64,000 bases of DNA from contig CAYUXZ010000002.1 of assembly GCA_964449135.1 (NCBI GenBank), positions 1 through 64,000 on the forward strand, given 5' to 3'. The position numbers and the translations under genes were made by a program. The notes below the pieces were generated by a model. The model was not told where the DNA came from and did not search any database. It saw only the letters and a list, made by a program, of their open reading frames with translations. Of this stretch, positions 34,651-43,032 are shown one piece after another. This stretch comes from SZAS-103 sp964449135 (GTDB lineage: Bacteria > Pseudomonadota > Gammaproteobacteria > Xanthomonadales > Xanthomonadaceae). How positions within the stretch are numbered: the first letter of the stretch is position 1; each line of letters begins with the position of its first letter.

Positions 34651-35397
34651 ATGTTCACTTCGTCGCGTCGCCAGTTCCTGCAAATCGCATCCACCACCGC
34701 CGGCGCCGCCCTCGCGGGCGCGGCATTTGGCGATGACAAATCGAATGGAGGTATCCCGATGTCCACCCCATCTCCGGCTTTTGCTGCGACCCACCAACCC
34801 AAGCCACTGCCGTTCGACCCGGCCAAGCTCACGGGTCTGTCCGAGAAAATGCTGCGTTCGCACTTCGACAACAACTACAGCGGGGCCGTCAAGGCGCTCA
34901 ACACGATCAAGCAGAGGCTCGCTCAGGCGCTGGGCGACAAGGACCTGCCGCCCTACGTCTACAACGACCTCAAGCGCGAGCACCTCGCGCGCACCGGCTC
35001 GGTCGTATTGCACGAGCTGTATTTCGAGAACCTGGGCGGCAACGGCAACGTCGATGCGGACTTGCGCCGGCGACTCGGCGCCGCGTTCGGGGATTTCAAT
35101 GCCTGGGAGACGGAGTTCCGCCGCATCGCGGCGGGTCTGGGCGGCGGATCGGGATGGGTGCTGCTCGGTTTCAACCGACACACCGCGCAGATGGAGAACT
35201 ACTGGCTTGCCGATCATCTGCATGGACCAGCCGATACGACCCCGTTGCTCGTCATGGACATGTACGAACACGCCTACCAGATGGACTACGGCGCCGCCGC
35301 GGCGAAGTACATCGACGCGTTCTTCCAGAACATTCGCTGGGATGCCGTGCTCGCGCGCATGGAGCGCATGCGCGAGAAGTCGGGGGCATCGTCATGA
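34651..35397 (+). CDS. chrC: Fe/Mn superoxide dismutase with Tat signal (ChrC-like)
   Basis: Dismutates superoxide formed during chromate reduction. 248 residues from the ATG at 34651 (GAGGAGG upstream). N-terminal twin-arginine signal SRRQFLQIAS (residues 5-14) with a hydrophobic stretch to about 26 predicts Tat export. Expected metal ligands are His71, His121, Asp203 and His207 (DMYEHAY, with Tyr instead of the usual Trp). An internal ATG at 34759 (Met37) has its own GGAGG 7 nt upstream and would yield a signal-less cytosolic form. The order chrB-chrA-sod matches chrBAC elements such as TnOtChr. Overlaps the next gene (ATGA). Confidence 0.9.
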   Translation: MFTSSRRQFLQIASTTAGAALAGAAFGDDKSNGGIPMSTPSPAFAATHQPKPLPFDPAKLTGLSEKMLRSHFDNNYSGAVKALNTIKQRLAQALGDKDLPPYVYNDLKREHLARTGSVVLHELYFENLGGNGNVDADLRRRLGAAFGDFNAWETEFRRIAAGLGGGSGWVLLGFNRHTAQMENYWLADHLHGPADTTPLLVMDMYEHAYQMDYGAAAAKYIDAFFQNIRWDAVLARMERMREKSGASS

Positions 35398-35849
35398 AAT
35401 GGATCACGCGCGAGCGACCCAAGATCGACCGCATCGCCTGCCCATGGCTGATCGCGCGCTTCATCGACGACGCGCCCGAGTTCCTCTACGTTCCGACGCA
35501 GGACGTGTTCGAAACCGCACGCGCACAAGATGCGATTCCGTACGACATCCCCGGCGCCGAGCTCTCGCACGTCGGCGAGCTTTGCAGTTTCGACGCGTTC
35601 CTCGCGAAGTACGACCTGCACGATCCCGCGCTGCAGCAGCTCGCAGCGATCGTGCGCGGCGCGGACACCTCTCGCCTGGATCTGACACCGCAGTCGCCGG
35701 GCCTGTACGCGATCTCGCTGGGGCTGTCGCACAATTTCGCAGGCGATCACGAGATGCTGCGACATGGCATGACGCTGTACGACGCGCTCTACAGCTGGTG
35801 CCGGTCGTGCCAGGACGAGGCGCACAACTGGCCGCCGCGGATGTCCTGA
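35394..35849 (+). CDS. Stand-alone ChrB C-terminal domain protein
   Basis: A 151-residue protein equivalent to the C-terminal half of ChrB: RERPKIDRIACPWLIARFIDDAPEFLYVP (compare WATRRGLWVDRVASAWLIRRFIDPDARFVW in chrB), then AELSHVGELCSFDAFLAKYDL. The N-terminal regulator region is absent, so it is unlikely to bind DNA by itself; it may act as the enzyme-like or sensor half. Three Cys are present near 20, 64 and 137-140. Its ATG overlaps the superoxide dismutase stop, making it the fourth gene of the chromate operon. Confidence 0.87.
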   Translation: MKWITRERPKIDRIACPWLIARFIDDAPEFLYVPTQDVFETARAQDAIPYDIPGAELSHVGELCSFDAFLAKYDLHDPALQQLAAIVRGADTSRLDLTPQSPGLYAISLGLSHNFAGDHEMLRHGMTLYDALYSWCRSCQDEAHNWPPRMS

Positions 35850-35852
35850 GGC

Positions 35853-36113
35853 ATGCGCATGCTGTTGCTACGGGTCGGTCTGCTTTGCGCGATCGCGTGC
35901 GTTTCCGCATGCCGCGCGTCTGACATCGCGCCGCCGCCGCTGCGCGTCGTCGCCGATGTGCCGCTGCCAGGCGACACGTCGCGTTTCGATTACGCAAGCC
36001 TGGATCCGTCCAGGCACCTGCCCTTCATCGCGAACCTCGGCGCGAGCGAACGCCTTGTCTTCGATACGCGAACACAAAAGATTGGACGGCACCAACGACG
36101 ATGCCTACCTTGA
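35853..36113 (+). pseudogene. Truncated beta-propeller lipoprotein (YncE/YVTN-like)
   Basis: An 86-residue open frame beginning 3 bp after the chromate operon. It has a lipoprotein signal (LLCAIACVSAC, lipobox Cys20), then PPPLRVVADVPLPGDTSRFDYASLDPSRHLPFIANLGASERLVFDTRTQK, which is the first blade of a YncE-type seven-bladed propeller. Family proteins run to about 330 residues; here the homology stops near 36085 and the frame ends 10 codons later against the 3' end of the convergent TPR gene. I read it as a remnant left by deletion or recombination, the original last gene of the chr operon. Confidence 0.72.
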
Positions 36114-37637
36114 AAGCTGCTTGCGGAAGCGGGATGCCGCGGCGGAATCGCCAGCCTGCTCCGCGGCCTGCAGCCCCGCCTTGAGCGCGGCACGACGCCC
36201 CGGAGCGGCGTTCAATGCCGTATCGAGGGACTGCAACGCGTCCTGCGGACGATGCAGCAGCAGTTGCATCTCGCCGAGTTGCTCGCGCGCGGGAACGACC
36301 GGCCCCGGCGTGACCGGCAGCTTTTCGAGCGCGTCTTCGGCATCGGCTGCGCTGCGCAGCAAGCCGACGGCATCGTCCGGACGATCCTGGGCGAACGCCT
36401 GCCACGCGCGCGCTTCGTGCAGCAGCACGTCGATCTGCGCCGACCAGTACGCGTCGCCGTTGGCGCGCGCGCGTTCGGCGCATTCGGCGATCTTCGCGAT
36501 CTCCGGATCGGAGCGCTCCGGATGGCCTGACCGAGCCTGCCCGATCGCACGCGCCCAGTACGCGAGCGCCGCAACGTGCGGCAGCGATTCGGGCAGCGCG
36601 ACCGATGCGATCGCGTCGTCCCAGCGCTGGCGCTCCATCGCCAGGCGCACCGGCATCGCCGTCGCGGCATAGCCGATCTTGAAGTCCCTGCCCTGCAGCA
36701 AGTCCTTCGATGCGAGTTCGCCGACGATGCGTTCCGCGTCGGTGTCCTTTCCGAGCTGCAGGTAGGCGTAGGTCAGGTAATCCATCGCGTGCAGTTCCTC
36801 GCCCACGTCGCCGTGTTCGCGGGCCGCCTTGCGCGCGGATTCGTTCGATGCGATCGAATCCGCCCACAACCCCAGCCGCGTGTAGATGTGCGAGGGCATG
36901 TGCAGGGCGTGCGGCGCGGACGGCGCGATCCTCGAATATTCGCGCGCCACCGCGAGGCCACGCGGCGCGAGCTCGCTGCTGTCGTAGGCGTGGATCAGGT
37001 AGTGGACGACGCCGGGATGGTCCGGATGCGCCTTGTGAATCGGTTCGAGGATCGCGATCGCGCGCTTCTGGTTCGTGTGCGTGCGATCGGTCGGCGGCGC
37101 CGTCGCGATCAACGAGAGCGCATACAGGATGCGGACTTCGTCGTCGGCCGGGAAATCCTTCGCGACCGCCGCCATCGCCTGCTCGTAGGCCTTCGCGCGA
37201 ACCGCATGGTGCGCCGGATCGTCGTCGGCGAAGTACGCGCCCGCGGCACCGATCAGTTCGCGTTCGCGCGGCAACTTCGCCCCGGCTTCGCGCGCTGCGC
37301 TGATTTCCTGCGCACCGAGCTGAAGGTCGGACTTTCCGGCATAAGGACTCCAGAGCTGGTGGAACACCGACATCGCGATGCCCCAGTGCGCCATCGCGCA
37401 GTGCGGGTCCTTTTCGAGCACGCCTTGGAACGCCGCCCGCGCAGGCGTGTAAGTGAAGGAATGCAGCAATGCGACCGCGCGTTCGAAGTCGTACCGGGTC
37501 GCCGGCGCGCAGGAGGTTTCGAAACGGACGCGCCCGAGTTTTTCCGGGACGGGATGGTTGTGCATTTCTTCGGCCACCGCCGTCGCGCTTGCGAGTATCG
37601 CCGCCAGGACGCCTCCTACTGCCGTTCGGACCCGCAT
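36105..37637 (-). CDS. TPR-repeat secreted protein
   Basis: 510 residues with a signal peptide (GGVLAAILASATAVA, cleaved near residue 22). The mature protein is helical throughout and contains a hallmark DPHCAMAHWGIAMSVFHQLW segment near 70, HPDHPGVVHYLIHAYDSSELA near 195, and ALHMPSHIYTRLGLWADS near 235, then several 34-residue TPR-like repeats. Such proteins occur widely as predicted periplasmic TPR proteins without known function. ATG 37637 has GGAGG 6 nt upstream. Its stop overlaps the broken propeller gene on the other strand by 9 bp. Confidence 0.82.
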   Translation of the reverse strand: MRVRTAVGGVLAAILASATAVAEEMHNHPVPEKLGRVRFETSCAPATRYDFERAVALLHSFTYTPARAAFQGVLEKDPHCAMAHWGIAMSVFHQLWSPYAGKSDLQLGAQEISAAREAGAKLPRERELIGAAGAYFADDDPAHHAVRAKAYEQAMAAVAKDFPADDEVRILYALSLIATAPPTDRTHTNQKRAIAILEPIHKAHPDHPGVVHYLIHAYDSSELAPRGLAVAREYSRIAPSAPHALHMPSHIYTRLGLWADSIASNESARKAAREHGDVGEELHAMDYLTYAYLQLGKDTDAERIVGELASKDLLQGRDFKIGYAATAMPVRLAMERQRWDDAIASVALPESLPHVAALAYWARAIGQARSGHPERSDPEIAKIAECAERARANGDAYWSAQIDVLLHEARAWQAFAQDRPDDAVGLLRSAADAEDALEKLPVTPGPVVPAREQLGEMQLLLHRPQDALQSLDTALNAAPGRRAALKAGLQAAEQAGDSAAASRFRKQLSR

Positions 37638-37719
37638 GACAGCCTCCGCTCGCCTCTTACCTGCAGGGCAGTCTACGGCGAACGCGCTCCCTGGAGTCGG
37701 ATTCGGCACGGAAGATCGC

Positions 37720-38415
37720 TCACGCGCCCAGCCGGTATCCCACCCCGATCTCGGTGAGCAGGTAGCGCGGACGTGCGGGGTCGGGTTCGATCTTGCCACG
37801 CAATGCACGCATGTAGATGCGCAGGTAATGCGGCGATTCGACGTGGCTTGATCCCCACACTTCGCGCAACAGTTGACGGTGGGTAACGACCTTGCCCGGA
37901 TGCTGGGCGAGTGCGGCGAGTAATTTGTATTCGATCGGCGTCAGGTGCACGTCGGCCCCGTCGAGCGAAACGCGGCGCTCGGCGCGATCGATGCGCAGCG
38001 CGCCGATCTCCACGACCGGCGACGCGGGTTCGCCGCCACGCTCGAGCTGGTGGCGATGCGCGACGCGCAATCGCGCCAGCAGTTCGCCGATGCCGAACGG
38101 CTTGGTGAGGTAATCGTCTGCGCCGGTGTCCAACGCCGTGACCTTGTCCGATTCCTGGCTGCGCGCGGAGAGCACGAGGATCGGCGACTTGTACCACTCG
38201 CGCAGCGAGCGGATCACCTCCAGGCCCGAGCGATCCGGAAGGCCCAGGTCGACCAGCACGATGTCCGGCTGCCGCACCGTCGCAAGCCGCAGGCCATCGG
38301 CCGCGGTGCCGGCGGTGAGCACCTCGTAGTCGTGCGCTTCCAGCGCGGTGGAGAGGAAGCGCTGGATCTGCGCGTCGTCCTCAATCGCCAGCAACCGCAG
38401 TCGCGGAGCGCTCAT
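37720..38415 (-). CDS. kdpE: Response regulator KdpE
   Basis: OmpR-type response regulator activating the kdp potassium-uptake operon under K+ limitation. 231 residues: receiver domain with acidic pair IEDD near 11-14 and phosphoacceptor Asp56 in VLVDLGLPD, Lys in LTKPFG, and C-terminal winged helix LTPIEYKLLAALAQHPGKVVTHRQLLREVWG. The ATG at 38415 overlaps the kdpD stop. Last gene of the kdp operon. Confidence 0.95.
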   Translation of the reverse strand: MSAPRLRLLAIEDDAQIQRFLSTALEAHDYEVLTAGTAADGLRLATVRQPDIVLVDLGLPDRSGLEVIRSLREWYKSPILVLSARSQESDKVTALDTGADDYLTKPFGIGELLARLRVAHRHQLERGGEPASPVVEIGALRIDRAERRVSLDGADVHLTPIEYKLLAALAQHPGKVVTHRQLLREVWGSSHVESPHYLRIYMRALRGKIEPDPARPRYLLTEIGVGYRLGA

Positions 38416-41150
38416 CGCCCGCCCTCCTGCGTACCGGGCATCGGCAGGGTGAAGCGGAACTCCGCGCCGCCGTCGGCCGCATTCGACGCGGAGATGCGGC
38501 CGCCATGCGCCTCGACGATGTACTTGCAGATGCTCAGGCCGAGTCCGAAACCGCTCTGCGCTTCCTCGGCATGCACGCGATGGAACTTGTCGAACACCCG
38601 CGTCTCCTCGCCCGGCGGCAGGCCGGGGCCATGATCGCGCACACGCACCTTCAGTTCGCCGTTCGATGTCTCCGCATGGATCGAGATCGCAGTTCCCGGC
38701 GGCGTGTGCCGTATCGCATTCTCGACCAGATTGGTGAGCACCTGCGCGATCAGCACCTCGTCGCAGCGCACTAGCGGCAGAGGATCGGCGGCATCCACCT
38801 TCACGTCGCGGCCGGCGAGCGCATCGTCCAGTCGCGCGAGCACCGCGCCGACGAGTTCCCCGATCGATACCCATTCGAGCTTCAGCGCGATGCGGCCGGC
38901 GCTCCAGCGGGTGAGATCCAGCAGGTTCGCCATCAGCCGGTTCATCCGCTGCGCCTCGTCGAGCACGCCGCGCAGCAGGGTCCGCCGCCGGACCCCATCG
39001 ATCGGGGCGGACTCGTTTTCCAGCAAGGTCGAGGCCGCGCCGATGATGGTCGCTAGCGGCGTGCGGAAATCGTGCGAGATCGAACTGAGCACGGCGTTGC
39101 GCATGCGCTCAGACTCGATCTCCACACCCACCGCCTGCGCCGCTTCGGCGAGTTGTACGCGCTCCATCGCGACCGCAGTCTGGCTCGTGAACGCCTCCAG
39201 CAGGTGCATTTGCTCGGGCACCTGCAGCTGGCGCAGGTCGTGCGGCCGGACCGCGAGCACGCCGACGCAGCGCTTGAGTGCGTTCAGCGGGAGGTAGATC
39301 GAGTCCGCGCCTGCCAGCGTGCTGGTGTTGAGTCCGGCCTTCTCCTGGTGATCGAATGCGTACTGCGCGATCCCCAGCTCGTTTCCGGGGACCGGAAATC
39401 GGTTTACCGAACCCTGCAGGCGCACCTGCCCGCGCGTGGTGAAGTTCGTCATGTCTTGAAGATGCCGATCGGCGTCCGGCAAAAGCACGACGGCCTCGCA
39501 GTCCATCGTCGCGGTGACGTGGTGGACGAGAATCGCACCAAGCCCGGTCAGATCGCGGCTAGCCGCGAGTTCGCGGCTGAGCGCGTACAGCTCGCTGGTG
39601 CGCCGCTCGCGATGGCGTGCGACCGCCGCCTGCCGACGGCCGAACGCGGTCAGGCCGCTGATGATCAGGCCGACCGCGAGCATCACCATGAACGTGATCA
39701 CGTACTGCGTGTCGGATACAGCGAACGAGTAGTACGGCGGCACGAACAGGAAGTCGAACAGCATCACCCCGAGCACGGCGCCCAGGATCGACGGGCCGCG
39801 ACCGAAGCGCCACGCGGTCACGACGGTCGCCAGCAGGTAGACCATCACGAGATTGGTTCGATCCACGTAGGGGGAGATCAGCTCGCAGATCCCGGTCGCG
39901 AGCGCCACGACCCCGGCGCCTTTCGCATAGGCGGGCCACTTGCTCGACGGCACCGGCGTACGCGGCGGCGCCACCGAGACTTCGCTTTCCTCGCCGGTGA
40001 TCACGTAGATGTCGATCGCGCCGCTGGTGCGGATCAGCTCGTCGACCAGCGAGCGCTTCAGACGGTCGCGCCAGCGCGGGGTAAGCGGCTTGCCGACGAT
40101 GATCTTGCTGCAGTTGCGCGTCCGCGCGAGCGCGATCAGTTCGGCCGCGACGCTGTCGCCGGACAGGTTCGCGGTTTCTGCGCCGAGCTCCCCGGCGAGC
40201 CTGAGCGTGTGCAGCACGCGGTCGCGCGCATCCTGCGGCAGCCGCTGGAGGCTTGGCGTTTCCACGTAGGCGGCGAGCCACTGCGCGTGATGAGCGAGCG
40301 CAAGCCGGCGCGCGGCACGCACGACACGTTCGGACAACGCATCAGGGCCGACGCAGACCAGCAGGCGCTCGCCGGCGACCCAAGGAGCGAGGATCGCGTG
40401 GCGCTCGCGGTATTCGCGCATCGCCGCGTCCACTCGGTCGGCAGTCGCGCGCAGCGCAAGCTGGCGCAGCGCGATCAGGTTGCCCTTGCGGAAGAATTCC
40501 TTGAGCGCGCGCTCGCTCTTCTCGCCGCCGTAGACCCTGCCCTCGCGCAGGCGCTCGATGAGATCGTCTGGCGGCAGGTCGATCAGTTCGACCTCGTCGG
40601 CGCGATCGAACACGCCGTCGGGAATCGTCTCGCGCACCTGTACGCCGGTGATCTGGGCGACGACGTCGTTGAGGCTCTCGATGTGCTGGACGTTGACCGT
40701 CGTGTAGACGTCGACGCCCGCCTGCAGCAGTTCCTCGATGTCCTGCCAGCGCTTGGGATGGCGCGCGCCGGGCACGTTGGTGTGCGCGAGTTCGTCGACG
40801 AGGATCAGGCCCGGATGGCGCGCGAGCGCCGCGTCGAGGTCGAACTCGCGCAGGCCGATGCCGCGGTGCTCGATGCGCATCGCGGGAAGGACTTCCAGCC
40901 CTTCGAGCAGGGCCTCGGTGTCCGCGCGGCCGTGCAGCTCGACGTAGCCGACGACGACGTCCGCACCGTCGGCCGCCTGCCGGCGCGCATCCTCGAGCAT
41001 CGCGTAGGACTTGCCGACGCCCGCCGCGGCCCCGAAAAAAATCTTCAGCCGGCCGCGTTTCGCCCGCGTCTCGTCTTCCCGGACGCGCGCGAGCAGCGCG
41101 TCCGGATCAGGACGCTCGTCGGAGGTACTGCCGGGCATGCGCGCGGACAT
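38412..41150 (-). CDS. kdpD: Sensor histidine kinase KdpD
   Basis: Inner-membrane sensor of K+ limitation. 912 residues: N-terminal KdpD domain with Walker A GAAAGVGKS (40-48) and DELAHTNVPG, USP-like domain, four membrane helices around 400-500, a GAF-like region, and the histidine kinase core ISHDFRTPLATIIGAASTLLEN (phosphoacceptor His near 693) with N-box LVENAIRHTPPG and G-box RDHGPGLPPG. Stop overlaps kdpE. Separated from kdpC by 27 bp. Confidence 0.96.
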   Translation of the reverse strand: MSARMPGSTSDERPDPDALLARVREDETRAKRGRLKIFFGAAAGVGKSYAMLEDARRQAADGADVVVGYVELHGRADTEALLEGLEVLPAMRIEHRGIGLREFDLDAALARHPGLILVDELAHTNVPGARHPKRWQDIEELLQAGVDVYTTVNVQHIESLNDVVAQITGVQVRETIPDGVFDRADEVELIDLPPDDLIERLREGRVYGGEKSERALKEFFRKGNLIALRQLALRATADRVDAAMREYRERHAILAPWVAGERLLVCVGPDALSERVVRAARRLALAHHAQWLAAYVETPSLQRLPQDARDRVLHTLRLAGELGAETANLSGDSVAAELIALARTRNCSKIIVGKPLTPRWRDRLKRSLVDELIRTSGAIDIYVITGEESEVSVAPPRTPVPSSKWPAYAKGAGVVALATGICELISPYVDRTNLVMVYLLATVVTAWRFGRGPSILGAVLGVMLFDFLFVPPYYSFAVSDTQYVITFMVMLAVGLIISGLTAFGRRQAAVARHRERRTSELYALSRELAASRDLTGLGAILVHHVTATMDCEAVVLLPDADRHLQDMTNFTTRGQVRLQGSVNRFPVPGNELGIAQYAFDHQEKAGLNTSTLAGADSIYLPLNALKRCVGVLAVRPHDLRQLQVPEQMHLLEAFTSQTAVAMERVQLAEAAQAVGVEIESERMRNAVLSSISHDFRTPLATIIGAASTLLENESAPIDGVRRRTLLRGVLDEAQRMNRLMANLLDLTRWSAGRIALKLEWVSIGELVGAVLARLDDALAGRDVKVDAADPLPLVRCDEVLIAQVLTNLVENAIRHTPPGTAISIHAETSNGELKVRVRDHGPGLPPGEETRVFDKFHRVHAEEAQSGFGLGLSICKYIVEAHGGRISASNAADGGAEFRFTLPMPGTQEGGR

Positions 41151-41177
41151 CGCCGCATCATGCCGCCATGCGCGCGG

Positions 41178-41768
41178 TCATGGCCAGCGCCGGTCGAGTG
41201 CGTGCTGATCGAGCAGCAGGTTGAGCTCGAGCACGTTCACGCGCGGCTCGCCGAGCATGCCGAACGTGCGGCCGACGGTTGCGCGATCGACGAGAGCCCG
41301 GACTTGCGCGACGTCCAGGCGACGCGTACGCGCCACGCGCGCGACCTGGTACGCCGCGGCGGCGGGAGAAATCTCGGGATCCAGTCCGCTGCCCGAGGCC
41401 GTGACCAGATCCACCGGGACGGGTTTGGTGTTGCCGGGATCGGCCGCATGCAGCGCGGCGATTCGCTGTTTCACCGCATCGATCAACGCCGGGTTGGTCG
41501 GACCCTGGTTCGAACCGGTCGAGGACGCAGCGTTGTAGGCCTGCGGCGAGGTCGCCGAGGGGCGTCCCCAGAAATACTTCGCATCGTCGAACGGCTGGCC
41601 GATCAGGGCCGAACCGGCCGGCTTGCCTTCACGGACGATCACGGTTCCGTTGGCCTGCGACGGAAAGGCGACCTGCGCGAGGGCGGTCACGAGCATCGGG
41701 TACAGCACACCCGTGATCGCCATCATCAGCACCAGCATGACGATGGATTGGCGAAGGAGTTTGGCCAT
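41178..41768 (-). CDS. kdpC: K+-transporting ATPase subunit C
   Basis: KdpC, the single-span accessory subunit of the KdpFABC pump that raises ATP affinity of KdpB. 196 residues: N-terminal helix (VMLVLMMAITGVLYPMLVTALAQ), PAGSALIGQPF, YFWGRPSATSPQAYNA, and the C-terminal GLDPEISPAAAAYQVARVARTR signature. Unusually it is separated from kdpB by an outer-membrane barrel gene rather than directly following it. 38 bp follow the barrel gene stop. Confidence 0.95.
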   Translation of the reverse strand: MAKLLRQSIVMLVLMMAITGVLYPMLVTALAQVAFPSQANGTVIVREGKPAGSALIGQPFDDAKYFWGRPSATSPQAYNAASSTGSNQGPTNPALIDAVKQRIAALHAADPGNTKPVPVDLVTASGSGLDPEISPAAAAYQVARVARTRRLDVAQVRALVDRATVGRTFGMLGEPRVNVLELNLLLDQHALDRRWP

Positions 41769-41806
41769 GGTGATCTCTCGTCAGCATTTGGATGATCGGG
41801 CATGCG

Positions 41807-43018
41807 TCAAAACAAAACTCCGGCTTCGAGCATTGCGCGCGATTGCGAGCTGTTGCTGAATTCGGGTCCCAGCGCGAACCCTGGCGTCGTGTTGCTCGCC
41901 TTCACGTAGGAAAGCTCGCCACGCACGAACAACCGCTTGTTTTGATAGGTCGGCGTCAATGTAAGCGACCACGCCTTGCTGCCCGCGCCATAGAGCAGGC
42001 TCGGCGTGCCGTTCGCCGCGTTGCCGCTTGAGCTGATGTACTCCGCGCGACCTGCCAGGCTGAAGTTCGAATCGAATGCGTAGCTCGCGAGCAACGCGAC
42101 TCCGGCCGTCGATGCCGAATGCGCGATGCCGAGCTCGGCATTCGCCGGCACGCGCGTGTATTGCAGATACGGCGTGAACGTCCATGGCCCGGCCGTGCGG
42201 GTATAGATCACGTTGAATATCTGGCTATTGTTTTGCAACAACGGCGCGGCCGCGCTGACGCGGGTGGTCTGGCCCATGTTCCCGCCGGCGATGAAGCTGA
42301 GCGTGTCGCTCCTGTCGATCGCGTACGCGAGCGAGCCCCATAGCCAGTTGTAACGATTCGAATAGAAGCCGTCGTTCCACGAGACAGAGGCGGTAACCGG
42401 CCCTTGCGCATAGGTCGCCTGCACGCCGCGGTTGACGGCGTTTTCCTGATTCCAGAGCAGACCGCGCTCGATATTCATGTTCTCGAATGTGAACGTGTAT
42501 TCGGCGCCGATCAGGGTCGGCAACTTGCCGGCCATGACGCTGAAGATGTCGTTCGGTGCGTACTTGACGAACACCTGCGGCACCACGCCATAGAACGCAT
42601 CGATCGTCTTGTGCGCAGGCAGATACACCGTACCCAGCGCAGGTATCGAATAGCTGCCGGCCTGCACGAAAAACTGCAACGGACCCGAGGTCTTCTGGAT
42701 GAAGACCTGACCGTTGCTGAAATCCGACAGTGCCTTGCGGTCGCCCGGAAAACGATTGTCTTGCGTAAGCGTGAGGCCAGTGACTGCGCCGGTGACATAC
42801 CACGTGCCGAGCAGGCCGGTATCGAAACGCATCGGGTTCGGATTGGCGGCGAGCGGCCCCGTCATGCTCGGCGTGGTCATTGCGGCGGGCGCCTGGGTCG
42901 GGACGGGCGCGTTGCCGGCCGTCGATTGCGCAAGCACGCCACTCGCCGGCAGAAGGGCAATTGCCAATGCCGCGGCAAGATGTCGCTGGCGCGGCGCGGG
43001 CGAAAAGGTGTCGATCAC
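41807..43018 (-). CDS. Outer-membrane beta-barrel protein (porin-like) inside the kdp operon
   Basis: 403 residues with a signal peptide (LAAALAIALLPASGVLAQ) and an alternating amphipathic strand pattern throughout, ending in a terminal Phe (GVLF) typical of BAM-recognised barrels. Features such as TWYVTGAVTGLTLTQDN, YTFTFENMNIERGLLWNQENAVNRGVQATYAQG and NWLWGSLAYAIDRSD resemble the BBP2/OmpL-like family of porin-like barrels. The start is GTG 43018 with GAGGGA upstream, 14 bp after kdpB; the longer frame crossing into kdpB is rejected. Its position between kdpB and kdpC on the same strand predicts co-expression with the K+ pump, possibly to let K+ cross the outer membrane. Confidence 0.85.
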   Translation of the reverse strand: MIDTFSPAPRQRHLAAALAIALLPASGVLAQSTAGNAPVPTQAPAAMTTPSMTGPLAANPNPMRFDTGLLGTWYVTGAVTGLTLTQDNRFPGDRKALSDFSNGQVFIQKTSGPLQFFVQAGSYSIPALGTVYLPAHKTIDAFYGVVPQVFVKYAPNDIFSVMAGKLPTLIGAEYTFTFENMNIERGLLWNQENAVNRGVQATYAQGPVTASVSWNDGFYSNRYNWLWGSLAYAIDRSDTLSFIAGGNMGQTTRVSAAAPLLQNNSQIFNVIYTRTAGPWTFTPYLQYTRVPANAELGIAHSASTAGVALLASYAFDSNFSLAGRAEYISSSGNAANGTPSLLYGAGSKAWSLTLTPTYQNKRLFVRGELSYVKASNTTPGFALGPEFSNSSQSRAMLEAGVLF

Positions 43019-43032
43019 GGTATTTCTGTCCC

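Noticed and set aside
39072..41795. 907-codon open frame antisense to kdpD and kdpC
   Set aside because: Runs over two recognised genes and gives repetitive Arg/Ala/His sequence; shadow of the GC-biased codons.
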